Of a stretch of DNA of 64,000 bases, positions 52,055 to 62,003 are shown piece by piece (the stretch's first letter is position 1; every line of letters starts with the position of its first letter). The translations under genes and the position numbers were made by a program. The notes beneath the pieces were generated by a model, which searched no databases, was not told the origin of the DNA, and saw only the letters and a list, made by a program, of their open reading frames with translations. The DNA comes from Bremerella volcania (GTDB lineage: Bacteria; Planctomycetota; Planctomycetia; Pirellulales; Pirellulaceae). The DNA lies in the NCBI RefSeq assembly GCF_007748115.1, contig NZ_CP036289.1:682001-746000 (forward strand). Reading direction: 5' to 3'.

Positions 52055-53485
52055 CTAGGCAAAGATGTCCATGACCGGTTTGCCTTTGCCATCTTCGGTT
52101 GCATAGAACGGTCGGCGTTCGACCTCGTATACTGTCTTCGGACTGATGCCCATGGCCGTGAAGATAGTTGCATGGAGGTCGGTCACCGAGATTGGGTTTT
52201 CGGTGGCAACAAAAGGACGTTCGTTGGCGGTCTTGCCGTATAGCTGTCCCTTTTTCACACCGCCTCCCCACATCGCCACGCACGAGCCGCCGGTGAAGTG
52301 GCGATGCTGTCCGTAGTGCTTCAGTTCTTTCAAGACGTCGACCTTTTCGGTGGCTTGATCGCGAGCATTCGAGCCAGGCTTGCCTTCCATGATCATGTCG
52401 CGGCTGAATTCGCTGGCCAGAATGACGAGCGTGCGATCGAGCAGGCCGCGGCTTTCCAGGTCGAGAATCAACTGCGCAATCGGTCGATCGACTTCCTGCT
52501 TCATGCGCTGCAGGGTCGTGAAGCCGTTGGCATGCGTGTCCCAGTTGAGAAACGGAACGTATTCGGTCGTGACTTCGACGAAACGGGCCCCATTTTCGAC
52601 CAGGCGTCTCGCCAGCAGGCATCCACGGCCAAATCGACCGGTATCGTATTTTTCGTACGACTCTTTCGGTTCCAACGAAATATCAAACGCTTCACGTTCT
52701 TTGGCGGATAGAAGTCGATAAGCGTTCTCCATCGAGCGAAGCTGCGACTCGCGCTGGAAGTCGCCGATAAAGTTGCGCTGCGGTGACTGGTCGATCAGCT
52801 TCTGAAAGAGCCTATTGCGATTGGCGAATCGTTCCGACTTCATGCCTTCCGGAGGACGCACTGACTGAGCGGCCTGTTCCGGGTAAGGCAGGTTCATCGG
52901 ACCGAATTCACTGCCGAAGAAACCTGCCGTGGTGAATGCTTTCAATTCTTCCTGTTCGCCGACACCTTCCAGACGCTGACCAATGTTAATAAAGGCCGGC
53001 ATCACGGGATTCAAAGGGCCGAGGACCTTGGCCATCCACGCCCCGATATGGGGACAAGCCACCGTTTGCGGAGGAACGTACCCGGTATGCCAGTGATATT
53101 GATGACGAGAATGAAGAATGCTTCCCAGGTCTGGCAGGACATGCGAGCGAATCAGCGTGGCTCGATCCATGACCTGGGCGATGTTTTCCATCCCTTGCGA
53201 GATCTTGATGTTGTCGACGTTGGTATCGATTGCCGGAAACGTGCTCTCGACGTCGGCAACCGGCAGGCCAACCTCAAATGGGACATACTTCTTAGGATCA
53301 AACGTATCGGGCGCAGCCATGCCTCCGGCCATCCAGATCAGGATGCAGGAATCGGCCTTTGCGGCTGGGTGCTCGACCGGTGCATCATTGGCGGTGACCA
53401 GACGCGGCGCGCCGGCCATCATGGTTGCTGTCGATGCGGCAGCCATTTGTTTCAAGAATTGTCGTCGTATTCGTGCGCGGTCCAT
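52055..53485 (-). CDS. DUF1501 family Tat-exported protein
   Basis: A 476-residue DUF1501 protein with a twin-arginine-like signal (RIRRQFLKQMAAAS). Family blocks include WMAGGMAAPDTFDPK, HQYHWHTGY, CLLARRLVENGARFVEV, NWDTHANGF and ILASEFSRDM; the last is EFGR in most relatives, here EFSR. It ends right beside the strong terminator at 52020-52050. It lies 12 nt downstream of the DUF1549/DUF1553 gene and is certainly co-transcribed with it. It is exported folded and acts with its cytochrome partner in an unknown extracytoplasmic process. Confidence 0.9.
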   Translation of the reverse strand: MDRARIRRQFLKQMAAASTATMMAGAPRLVTANDAPVEHPAAKADSCILIWMAGGMAAPDTFDPKKYVPFEVGLPVADVESTFPAIDTNVDNIKISQGMENIAQVMDRATLIRSHVLPDLGSILHSRHQYHWHTGYVPPQTVACPHIGAWMAKVLGPLNPVMPAFINIGQRLEGVGEQEELKAFTTAGFFGSEFGPMNLPYPEQAAQSVRPPEGMKSERFANRNRLFQKLIDQSPQRNFIGDFQRESQLRSMENAYRLLSAKEREAFDISLEPKESYEKYDTGRFGRGCLLARRLVENGARFVEVTTEYVPFLNWDTHANGFTTLQRMKQEVDRPIAQLILDLESRGLLDRTLVILASEFSRDMIMEGKPGSNARDQATEKVDVLKELKHYGQHRHFTGGSCVAMWGGGVKKGQLYGKTANERPFVATENPISVTDLHATIFTAMGISPKTVYEVERRPFYATEDGKGKPVMDIFA

Positions 53486-53497
53486 GGGGAACCTTAC

Positions 53498-55897
53498 TTA
53501 ATGAACGAGTTGAAATTCTGGAAGCATGAAGACCGCCCACAGGACGTCCTCCATGGCCTCGGCAGGCATCTCGGGGCCAAGGGAGTCCACGAGCGTCGCC
53601 AATTCCGCTTCGGTGGGATCTCGACTCAAGGCGAAGTGATACAGCCACGTAACGAATTGCCGTGGCGACTCCCATTCTCGCTGGCTGAGTCGCTTGGCCC
53701 CCTGTCGAAGCGTGTTGGCCAAGGCTTCTCCGTTTGAGAGGTCGATCGCTTCGAGCGTGGTGAGTTCCAAAGGCCGAACACTGACGACCTGGTCTCGATT
53801 AGGACGCCCCAGCGAACGCATCAAAAAGTCGCTCTTCAACAGCGATGCCCGAACCATGTAACGCTGACCGTCGATCCCCTGCGAAAGCATCTGAGCCATG
53901 ACCGGGCGTAGGCGGGCCATCCATACCTCCTGTGCTTTCGTAACGGCGGCAGGTTGCCAATCGTCAGGCAACTTCTCGAACTTCCCAGACCCCTTGGGCA
54001 CCTGGGCCGTCCACTGCCAGGTTTCATCCGACGCAATGACCTGGTCGTCGAGACGTGCCTCAAAGAGCATTCCCGCGGCGTTGGGACCGCTACCAGCATT
54101 CTTGGCCACGATCAGGATTTCATTCGCTCCCTTTTTGAGCGAGGTGAGTCGAACAAGATCCGGTTCCATCCAATTATTGCCAGCAGCCAGCTTCTTTCCA
54201 TTGACGTAAAGCGTGTATTCATTGTCGCAGGTTATCAGTGCAAACCCATCCGTCGGCACCTCGGAAAGCTCGAATTGTTTCCGGAGTGTGATGGTTTCGC
54301 CGGCTGCGGCCTGGGAAACATCGGCTTGATTCCAGATCCACTGACCAGCGATGGTAATGCGACTGGCCGCGTCCGTTGAGAGATTGCCTCGTATGACAGG
54401 AGCATCGAAGTTCTTCGGAGACGTCTCAGTCACTTGCCACACGCAATCGACGAACTGTTCCGCCGTCATTCGCTTGCTACGGGGGCCGGCATATTGGTAA
54501 CTACCCGCGTCAATTTGTTCGGAGACCCGTTCGGCTTGTGTTTGATAGGCGTGCGAAGTAGCGATCAACTGGAGCGTTTGTTTAAGGTCATAGTTATTCT
54601 CGACCAGATGTTCGGCCAGATAGTCAAGCAGATCGGCATTCCATGGTGGATTCTGCATGGCATCGGTCGGGTGGACGATCCCGTGACCCATCATGCGATG
54701 CCACAGGCGATTGACGATCGTTCGCGTAAATCGCCCGTTCTCGCGATGAGTCATCAGGCGTGCCAACTGTTGTAATCGTTGCGGTTGTGGGGCGGCGGCA
54801 TCGACCTGTCCCAATTCAGGAAAGAGCCACGATGCTTCGGCTGTTTCACCAATGGGTTTATCGCAGCGGTGGAGCTCGAGTGATCGCTCAGCGTAGATCG
54901 CCGCGAGACCGTAAGCGTCCTTGAGCTTCCATCGATCGATGAAACTGTCGTGGCATGACGCACACTTCAAGTTGATTCCCAGGAAAGACTGGCCGACGTT
55001 CTGAGCGAATTGGATTTCAACCGTTTGCCCGGCACTGACTTCCCCACGCCATTTGATGCCTTGGCCGAATCCGGCACTTTCTGGTGTGGGCGGGGCGATT
55101 AGCTCTCGAGTGAATTGGTCGTATGGCTTATTGGTAACGAGTGCCTCGTATAGCCAACGGGAGATTTGCTTGCGGCCGCCGGTGATGAAGCCGGTGCCTG
55201 CATAGTCGTTCCGCAGCAGGTCATTCCAGAAGGTGAGCCAGTGTTCCGCATATTCGACGTCACGATCCAGTAGTTCTCGCACTAAAGTGGCGCGTTTATC
55301 AGGCGAAGCATCGCGCAAGAAGGCCTCTCGCTCGTCAGGCGTCGGCAATAGCCCGATAAGATCCAAATAGACGCGACGTAAAAACGCATCGTCATCCAGT
55401 GGCGGTAACGGGGGCGCGTCTTGCTCAGCTAACTGGGCATCCAGGATTCTATCAATCGGGTTCGAACGGCCTGCAACGACGGGCGGCAATTCTGGATGAC
55501 GCGGCTTGAGTGGCGGTTCGTAGATTTTCTCTCCGAACGTGAAGCCTGGTTCCCAGGGAACGCCCGATTCGATCCAGCGCTTCAAGAGCTTGATCTGTTC
55601 GCTGGAGAGCGGGGCCCCTTCTGGCGGCATGCGGGTGAATTCGTCCTCGGTTGTGACCCGCGCGATCAACTCGCCCTGACTCCCATTTCGAGGAACAATA
55701 GCTTCGCCTGATTCACCCCCAGCCAGCAACGCCTCACGGGTATTCAGCGAGAATCCCCCTTCTTTTTGCGTACCACTATGGCATTTGCCGCATTGCTGCT
55801 TGAGCAAAGGGACAATCTGATGAGCGAAGTCGATCTCTTCGCCAAGAGCGATGCATGGAAACGCGAACGCGAAGGCTACAACGAGGAATGATTTCAT
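53498..55897 (-). CDS. DUF1549/DUF1553 cytochrome with inserted beta-sandwich domain
   Basis: A 799-residue protein. Signal peptide (1-19), heme motif CGKCH (Cys36, Cys39, His40), DUF1549 (about 145-350), then DUF1553, which is interrupted or extended at about 510-630 by a jelly-roll segment (ITLRKQFELSEVPTDGFALI, YTLYVNGKKLAAG, NEILIVAKNAG). That segment resembles galactose-binding-like domains seen in glycoside hydrolases, and should bind a sugar. It ends with the standard LPEFQLVH. It pairs with the DUF1501 gene 12 nt downstream. It probably acts in the periplasm or at the outer surface. The insert is the distinguishing trait compared with the gene at 57474. Confidence 0.88.
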   Translation of the reverse strand: MKSFLVVAFAFAFPCIALGEEIDFAHQIVPLLKQQCGKCHSGTQKEGGFSLNTREALLAGGESGEAIVPRNGSQGELIARVTTEDEFTRMPPEGAPLSSEQIKLLKRWIESGVPWEPGFTFGEKIYEPPLKPRHPELPPVVAGRSNPIDRILDAQLAEQDAPPLPPLDDDAFLRRVYLDLIGLLPTPDEREAFLRDASPDKRATLVRELLDRDVEYAEHWLTFWNDLLRNDYAGTGFITGGRKQISRWLYEALVTNKPYDQFTRELIAPPTPESAGFGQGIKWRGEVSAGQTVEIQFAQNVGQSFLGINLKCASCHDSFIDRWKLKDAYGLAAIYAERSLELHRCDKPIGETAEASWLFPELGQVDAAAPQPQRLQQLARLMTHRENGRFTRTIVNRLWHRMMGHGIVHPTDAMQNPPWNADLLDYLAEHLVENNYDLKQTLQLIATSHAYQTQAERVSEQIDAGSYQYAGPRSKRMTAEQFVDCVWQVTETSPKNFDAPVIRGNLSTDAASRITIAGQWIWNQADVSQAAAGETITLRKQFELSEVPTDGFALITCDNEYTLYVNGKKLAAGNNWMEPDLVRLTSLKKGANEILIVAKNAGSGPNAAGMLFEARLDDQVIASDETWQWTAQVPKGSGKFEKLPDDWQPAAVTKAQEVWMARLRPVMAQMLSQGIDGQRYMVRASLLKSDFLMRSLGRPNRDQVVSVRPLELTTLEAIDLSNGEALANTLRQGAKRLSQREWESPRQFVTWLYHFALSRDPTEAELATLVDSLGPEMPAEAMEDVLWAVFMLPEFQLVH

Positions 55898-56001
55898 GAG
55901 AATACTAAGGTCAGGGCATTAGGTAGGAACCTCTATTATATCTGGAGAGTACCAGTTTGCCCAATGTGCAAAAATGGAATTCGGCTGAGAAATGTGTCAC
56001 G

Positions 56002-57459
56002 TTACGCTAGGATTTCGCGGATGACATGACCATGAACGTCCGTGAGCCGGCGATCGATGCCGTTGTGGCGGACGGTCAGCTTCTCGTGATTGATCCCTAG
56101 TAGGTGGAGAATTGTGGCGTGAATGTCGTAGACCTGCGTGGGGTGATCGCGATCGAGCGGCTTGTAGCCCCATTGGTCTGACTGGCCATGGGTGATGCCC
56201 GGCTTGATACCTCCTCCGCAGAGCCAATTGGTGAAAACGTACGGATTGTGATCACGTCCCTTGCTTCCCTGGGTTGAGGGCATCCGACCGAATTCAGTCG
56301 TCCAAAGGATGATCGTGTCGTCCAGCAGACCACGCTGCTTGAGATCTTGGATCAGCGCGGCCGTGCCGACCGCCATGCCGGTGGCCAATGGGCCGTGGTC
56401 TCGGCGGATGTCTTCATGGCTGTCCCAATTGCGCCGAGGGAAGCCATTGTCGTTCCCGGACCAAATCTGGATAAAACGGACGCCCCGTTCGATCAGTCGA
56501 CGCGCGATGAGACACTTACGGCCGAAGTATTCCGCTTCTTCCGGGGCATTGATTTCGGAAGGATACTCAGCTCCCATCCGATCGAGCCCGTACATCTTGA
56601 GAATGTGGCTGGGTTCGTTGGAGATATCCATGGCCTGCGGAGCGCTCAACTGCATCTTCGCCGCGAGTTCGTAGCTGCGGATCCGCGCCTCGAGTCTCGA
56701 GTCGCCAGGGCGCTGTTGTTGGTAGCGGCCATTGATTTGCTCGAGAAGACGCAGACTGGCATCGTCACCCGAGGCGGAAGTATAGGATGACTTGGGCGTC
56801 AGGTCTTCGATCGGGTTCTCTCGTTGTGGGAAGATTGCCGTTCCCTGGGTACTGGCCGGTAGGAAGGCACTGCTCCAGTTTTTGGGGCCATTGCTGGCAA
56901 AACCGCGGTGATCGGGAAGTACGACGAACGCCGGCAAGTTATCGCTGATACTCCCCAGGCCATAGCTGACCCATGCCCCCATGCCTGGGAAACCGGGCGT
57001 ATCGAAACCGGTCGCTTGAAGATAGGTTGCTTGCGAGTGGACGCCACTCTTCCCGACCATGTTATGAACAAAAGTCATCTCGTCGACGCACGCACCCAGC
57101 GGAGCAACGACTTCGCTGAGCATCTTGCCTGACTGACCATGCGGCGAGAACTTGAAGGGGGACTTCATCCATGGTCCGAGACCATTCTGGAAGGCCTCGA
57201 CGTGCTCGCCAAAATCCGATGCTTCTCCATGGTGTTTGTCGAGCATCGGCTTGTGATCAAACGTATCGATCGGGCTTGCCGCTCCACTCATGAAGAGCTG
57301 AATCACGCGTTTCGCTTTGGGCGGATGGTGGAGTGCCGCCAGCGCGCCATCCTGACCAGGGCCGGCTTGGGCATCCTCGCGCATGAGCAGCGAGGACAGG
57401 GCCAAGGCTCCAAACCCCCAGGCATTTTGCTGCAAGAACTCGCGTCGTGTGGAAAACAT
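56002..57459 (-). CDS. DUF1501 family Tat-exported protein
   Basis: A 485-residue DUF1501 protein with the twin-arginine signal STRREFLQQNAWGFGALAL. It shows the typical LFMSGAASPIDTFDHKP, GVHSQATYLQATGFDTPGFPGMG, RRNWDSHEDIRRDHG, TEFGRMP and GRDHNPYVFTNW blocks and ends with the usual GHVIREILA. It sits 14 nt downstream of the large DUF1553 gene, so the pair is co-transcribed. Its canonical EFGR contrasts with EFSR in the DUF1501 protein at 52055. Function beyond association with the cytochrome partner is not known. Confidence 0.92.
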   Translation of the reverse strand: MFSTRREFLQQNAWGFGALALSSLLMREDAQAGPGQDGALAALHHPPKAKRVIQLFMSGAASPIDTFDHKPMLDKHHGEASDFGEHVEAFQNGLGPWMKSPFKFSPHGQSGKMLSEVVAPLGACVDEMTFVHNMVGKSGVHSQATYLQATGFDTPGFPGMGAWVSYGLGSISDNLPAFVVLPDHRGFASNGPKNWSSAFLPASTQGTAIFPQRENPIEDLTPKSSYTSASGDDASLRLLEQINGRYQQQRPGDSRLEARIRSYELAAKMQLSAPQAMDISNEPSHILKMYGLDRMGAEYPSEINAPEEAEYFGRKCLIARRLIERGVRFIQIWSGNDNGFPRRNWDSHEDIRRDHGPLATGMAVGTAALIQDLKQRGLLDDTIILWTTEFGRMPSTQGSKGRDHNPYVFTNWLCGGGIKPGITHGQSDQWGYKPLDRDHPTQVYDIHATILHLLGINHEKLTVRHNGIDRRLTDVHGHVIREILA

Positions 57460-57473
57460 AGGGTTACCCTGCG

Positions 57474-60473
57474 TCAGTCGAGGTAGAGAAATTCACTTTG
57501 ATTGAAGAGCACCCGGCACAAATTGGCGAGCCCGTGCTCTTGGGCAAATTCGGCGAACTTCTCTCGCTCGAAATCGGTTGGTGCGCGCCCGAGCGTCAAT
57601 TGAACGCCGAGTTCGACCTGCTCCGGCAAGGTTACTGCTTGTTGCTCAAGTCGCTCGGCGAATGATTCTGCCATGACCAACTGAAATGGGTTGTTGAGCA
57701 TGGACAAGGCCTGAAGTGCCGTGAGCGTCTCGCTTCGTTTCGGCGTACTTTGAGACGAGTCGGCACAGTCAAGGGTGGTCATGTAGGGATCGGGCTGCGA
57801 ACGGACAATGAACCGATAGATGCTTCGCCGGTGGGTTGCCGGGTCACGCGGATCGAACTTGTGGTATTCGTAATGAGGAGAATGGGCTTCCTTTTCCAAT
57901 TTAAAGACGAAGAAGCCTGGGCCGCCCATCGTTTTGTCGAGCTTTCCGCTTACCGAAAGAATGGAATCGCGAATCTCTTCGGCCTCCAGTCGTCGACGGT
58001 TCATGCGCCACAGAAACTGGTTGCTGCTGTCTTTCGCATCATACGCTTCATGATGCCGAGACGACTGGCGATAGACGCTGCTGGTGACGATGAGTCGGTG
58101 CAGGTGTTTGAAAGACTGATCGTGGTCTCGGAACTCGACGGCCAACCAGTCAAGCAGTTCTGGGTGCGTTGGCATCTGCCCCATGCGTCCAAAATCATTG
58201 GGTGAGCCGACGATGGCCTGATCGAAATGGTAGTACCAAATCCGATTGACGATGCTACGCCAGGTTAGGGGGTGATCGCGGGACGTGATCCATTGGGCCA
58301 ATGCCGCACGCCGCTCCGATTCATCGTGATCGGTCGGAAGATTTAATGCGTAAGCATCTTGCCCTGGTAGTGGTAAAGTGCCTGGCAATGCTTCCTCGCG
58401 TGGGTCCGTTACGTTGCCTCGATGGAGAACGTGGATTTCACGCGGGATGCCTTGGGTCGGTTGAAACGATCCTTGTGGCTTGAAATGAGTTGCCGCCGCG
58501 TAGACCATTTTACCGGAAGGCAATGATTTGAGTTGTGCTTCGAGTGCGTTTATACGGCTCTTGAACTTGGCCTGCTGGGCAATCCGCTCCGGCGTTTCGA
58601 TCTGCTTTTCTAGAAGCGCCAAGGACTGCCTGGCTTGGTTAAGCTCCTGGGAGACGTTGGCTGAAATGGACTTGGGCCAAAGACCATCGACAAGGTTGGT
58701 GCGTCGCCAGCGGATGGGGGCTTCAATGGAGTCAAGCGACTGGATGTTCTTGTTGAGAGCAACGTTTTTGTTGTGCTTGTCAAAAACCTCCAGTTCCGAT
58801 AGCGCGAAGATAAAGTCGTTCTGCCGCGGGGCCAGCTTCGTCGCCGTGATACGGACGAACCTGGCGGTAACAGGGACTTCGACTTGATAGCTTGCCAAAA
58901 GTGGGTTGGGATAGTCCTCGGTCGTTTCATCCGCCATTACTTGAGAATCGCTGAAAGCGGCATCGCTGGCGGCTTCGATCTTGAAACGAAGCGGGAATCC
59001 GAAGCCGGGACCGATTCCTGCGTAATCATCGTAGCAGGGATGCAATACGACTTTGGTGATCTCGGTGGGATCTCCTAAATCAATTTGCACCCATTTGACC
59101 TGATCGATCGTCTTTTCGATGTGGCTGTGGTAACCATGTTGGGGAACCGTTGTCTCGGGCTTTGCCTGTTGTCGAAGCGTCTGAATCTTGGTGCGTAACT
59201 CCACTAACTGCTTACCACCCGCCGCGGCGATTTCCCGTTGCAGGTTGGCTAGTTGCTTTTCGGCAGATTGCTTGTCGTCGGTAAGCTGTAATCGCTTTTT
59301 CTCGATTTGAGGATCAATGTCGTAAGGACGCTCGGCCCGATCGACCGCTGCGAATACCGCTTGAATACCGTAGTAGTGCTGCTGCGTATATGGGTCGAAC
59401 TTGTGATCATGGCATCGGGCACACTGAATCGTTACGCTGCAAAACGTGTTGAGCGTGTTCGAAACCATCTCGTCACGATCGAGGTTGCGAGCATTCTTGC
59501 CATCGATTTTGCTGGCCGGGACCTCGACGTGCCCGATAAAATCCCAAGGCCCTGCCGCGATGAAGCCAAGTCCCAAGATCCCATCCTGTTCTCCCGGGTA
59601 CAGGGCATCTCCAGCGATCTGCTCTTCGACGAAGCGGGCATACGGTTTGTCCTCGTTGAAAGATCGGATGACGTAGTCTCGATACGGCCACGCGTTGCGG
59701 CGGAGCTTGTCCTTGTCGTAGCCGCAGGTGTCGGCGTACTTCACCACGTCGAGCCAGTGCCGGGCCCATCGTTCACCATAATGAGGCGAAGCCAACAGGT
59801 GTTCGACCAACTGTTGGTATCCGTGTTCTCCTTCATCGAGTTTCGCCATCCATTGACGCATTTCCTCAGGCGTCGGAGGAAGGCCGATCAGGTCATAGTA
59901 CAAACGCCGTACAAGCGTTCTTGAATCGGCCTCGGGGGAAAAGTTCATGCCGCGCTCAAGAAGCTGAGTCAGGATGAACGCGTCGATGGGAGTTCTGACA
60001 CGTGCCTGGGACGTCTCGGGGATCTCCGGGACGGGAGGCCGACTTAATGCTTTGCGAGACCACCAATTATCTTGAGCCTTCAACTTCAGATCACGGGGCC
60101 AAGTGGCGCCGCTGGCAATCCAACGGCGAATCATGGCAATCTCTTGCTGTGAGAGGGGTTGCCCACCTTGAGGCATCTCAGGTGGGTCGCCGGTGATGTA
60201 TTCGAGCAGGAAGCTCGCAGTGGGGTCTCCAGGAACGATCGACTCGCCGCTATCACCCCCGCGTAGGGCTGATAGGCTATTCGAGAGCGAAAGGCCTCCC
60301 TCCGTCCTTTGGTCATTGTGGCATGTGACGCAGTTGGCGGAGAGGATCGGTGCGACCGAATCTTGGAAAAAGCCTTGCGGCAAGTTCGCTTCCTGGGCGT
60401 AAGTCCAGCCGCCAAGGGGGAACAATAGGAAGAGACTGGCTGCTCGAACGAATTGGGAAAATAGACGTAACAT
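57474..60473 (-). CDS. DUF1549/DUF1553 cytochrome with discoidin-like domain
   Basis: A 999-residue secreted protein: signal peptide (about 1-27), heme motif CVTCH (Cys48, Cys51, His52), DUF1549 (about 155-370), a coiled-coil stretch (KRLQLTDDKQSAEKQLANLQ), then an F5/8 type C discoidin-like domain (about 445-570; TEITKVVLHPCYDDYAG, PVTARFVRITATKLAP, FALSELEVF), a second coiled coil, and DUF1553 to the end (VLFNQSEFLYLD). Discoidin domains commonly bind sugars. ATG 60473 starts the signal peptide; the longer frame was rejected. It lies 14 nt before the DUF1501 gene. It probably binds a glycan outside the cell while the cytochrome/DUF core acts on it; that is inference. Confidence 0.88.
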   Translation of the reverse strand: MLRLFSQFVRAASLFLLFPLGGWTYAQEANLPQGFFQDSVAPILSANCVTCHNDQRTEGGLSLSNSLSALRGGDSGESIVPGDPTASFLLEYITGDPPEMPQGGQPLSQQEIAMIRRWIASGATWPRDLKLKAQDNWWSRKALSRPPVPEIPETSQARVRTPIDAFILTQLLERGMNFSPEADSRTLVRRLYYDLIGLPPTPEEMRQWMAKLDEGEHGYQQLVEHLLASPHYGERWARHWLDVVKYADTCGYDKDKLRRNAWPYRDYVIRSFNEDKPYARFVEEQIAGDALYPGEQDGILGLGFIAAGPWDFIGHVEVPASKIDGKNARNLDRDEMVSNTLNTFCSVTIQCARCHDHKFDPYTQQHYYGIQAVFAAVDRAERPYDIDPQIEKKRLQLTDDKQSAEKQLANLQREIAAAGGKQLVELRTKIQTLRQQAKPETTVPQHGYHSHIEKTIDQVKWVQIDLGDPTEITKVVLHPCYDDYAGIGPGFGFPLRFKIEAASDAAFSDSQVMADETTEDYPNPLLASYQVEVPVTARFVRITATKLAPRQNDFIFALSELEVFDKHNKNVALNKNIQSLDSIEAPIRWRRTNLVDGLWPKSISANVSQELNQARQSLALLEKQIETPERIAQQAKFKSRINALEAQLKSLPSGKMVYAAATHFKPQGSFQPTQGIPREIHVLHRGNVTDPREEALPGTLPLPGQDAYALNLPTDHDESERRAALAQWITSRDHPLTWRSIVNRIWYYHFDQAIVGSPNDFGRMGQMPTHPELLDWLAVEFRDHDQSFKHLHRLIVTSSVYRQSSRHHEAYDAKDSSNQFLWRMNRRRLEAEEIRDSILSVSGKLDKTMGGPGFFVFKLEKEAHSPHYEYHKFDPRDPATHRRSIYRFIVRSQPDPYMTTLDCADSSQSTPKRSETLTALQALSMLNNPFQLVMAESFAERLEQQAVTLPEQVELGVQLTLGRAPTDFEREKFAEFAQEHGLANLCRVLFNQSEFLYLD

Positions 60474-60495
60474 AGGCGGGCTCTTAAGGCAGGGG

Positions 60496-60534
60496 CTTCG
60501 ACTTTGTGTCGAAGAAGAAGGCCCTGAGGGCCTT
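60496..60534. promoter_or_regulatory. two adjacent hairpins upstream of the DUF1553 gene
   Basis: CTTCGAC-TTTGT-GTCGAAG (60496-60514) and AAGGCCC-TGA-GGGCCTT (60518-60534) lie between the divergent minus-strand DUF1553 gene and the plus-strand glycosyltransferase. They would form in the 5' leader of the minus-strand mRNA; a regulatory or terminator role is possible. Confidence 0.35.
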
Positions 60535-60692
60535 TCAGTATTCAAGTTTGCCACGTATCGAGGTCATTTGGCAAGTAAAATATCGTGGCCAGCCGATTGG
60601 CTTGCTTGATTCCAGCCAATTGCGAGTTAACGGTTTCTTACCAGTTGCTTAACGCGTTGTACTGGGGCAGCTTAGTATACTGAGGGATTGGC

Positions 60693-61991
60693 ATGCTTCG
60701 GTCCGCGTCTGATAAGTTAGTGGTCCCGTTTCGAATCGACCAAAAATCTCAGGTTTTCGTTGTGGATCGTCCTTTAAATATCGTCAAAGTCATCCCTTAT
60801 CCGTTGCCGGTCCTACGATTTGGTGGCCCGGTCGTTCAGGCCCAAGTCGTTTGTCGGGAACTCGCGGCCCGAGGGCATGAAGTACGCGTCGTGACGACGG
60901 ATATTGATCTTCCCGCGGATATTCCTCGCGATCAGTGGCTTGAGAACGATGGTTATCACGTCTGCTACAGCTCGACGTCGCCGCACCATCGAATGCCACC
61001 CTATTACACGCCGGGCATTCGTCGGCCGCTGCAAGAAACGCTAAAAACCGCGGATGTTGTTCAAACCAACATTGGCCTGACGTTAACCAATGACATGGTG
61101 CGGAAACTGGCCAGGCGAGCTGGGGTTCCCTACGTCTACAACGCGGAAGGGGCACTTTGTCCCAAGCGACTACAAATCAAATCATTCGAGAAGAAGCTCT
61201 TTCGGTACTTCTATGAAAACCGAATTGTCCGCGAGGCAGCTGCCTGCCAGGCTGTTTCACAATACGAACGAGATACGTTGCTTGAGTGGGGCGTTCACCC
61301 GGAACGAATCGCGGTGATTCCCAACGGCTTTTCGTTGCCGCCGGTCGTTTCCGAGGAAGCCAAACAGGCAAGTCGCCAACAGTTAGGCTACGCTGACGAC
61401 GACGTCGTGATTCTGTTCATGGGAAGGATATCCCAGATCAAGGGAATTGACTTGCTGCTCACCGCTTTTGAGCGGATTCGTAACGAGTTTCCCCAGGCCC
61501 AAATGATTGTTGCCGGACCCGACGAAGGGATTCAGGCCGCACTAACACAGTTCGTACGCAAACATGGGCTTGAAAAGCGAGTTCGGTTTCCTGGCATCAT
61601 CGCCGGCGAAGAAAAAACGAATGCACTGCGGTCCGCTGATATTTTCGCGCTTACGAGTCATTCCGAAGGCTTGCCGAACGCGGTGATTGAAGGGCTAGGG
61701 TATGGTTTGGCGATGCTGTTGACCCATCGATGCAACGTGCCTGAGGTTGCGGACTACAATGCAGGGCACGTCGTGGAGGCCGAAGTCGAACCGATCGAGC
61801 AGGCGCTCAGGAAACTTCTTGAAGATGCCCAGCAGAGAGCCAACTGCCAGCAGAATGCGAGACGGCTGGCCGTGGAACGATTCTCGTTAGACAAAGTGGT
61901 AGACGACTTGGAGAATCTCTATCGGGGCCTGGCGGATTCCCCTTCGGATGCTAACGGCACGGCGAATCTACAATCGACCGCTTCGCCGTAA
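60693..61991 (+). CDS. GT4 family glycosyltransferase
   Basis: A 432-residue GT-B fold glycosyltransferase. The N-terminal domain has the glycine-rich acceptor loop (PYPLPVLRFGGPVVQAQVVCRELAARGHEVRVVT). The C-terminal domain contains VILFMGRISQIKGIDLLL, VAGPDEG and the nucleotide-sugar site SHSEGLPNAVIEGLGYGLAML with the E-x7-E glutamates. It transfers a sugar from a nucleotide donor in the cytoplasm, probably in surface polysaccharide or O-antigen assembly. It is convergent with the minus-strand gene at 62004, 12 nt away. The first ~25 residues (before RPLNIVKVIPY) may not be translated; ATG 60693 is the only upstream ATG, so I keep it. Confidence 0.9.
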   Translation: MLRSASDKLVVPFRIDQKSQVFVVDRPLNIVKVIPYPLPVLRFGGPVVQAQVVCRELAARGHEVRVVTTDIDLPADIPRDQWLENDGYHVCYSSTSPHHRMPPYYTPGIRRPLQETLKTADVVQTNIGLTLTNDMVRKLARRAGVPYVYNAEGALCPKRLQIKSFEKKLFRYFYENRIVREAAACQAVSQYERDTLLEWGVHPERIAVIPNGFSLPPVVSEEAKQASRQQLGYADDDVVILFMGRISQIKGIDLLLTAFERIRNEFPQAQMIVAGPDEGIQAALTQFVRKHGLEKRVRFPGIIAGEEKTNALRSADIFALTSHSEGLPNAVIEGLGYGLAMLLTHRCNVPEVADYNAGHVVEAEVEPIEQALRKLLEDAQQRANCQQNARRLAVERFSLDKVVDDLENLYRGLADSPSDANGTANLQSTASP

Positions 61992-62003
61992 ACTTCCACG
62001 CGA

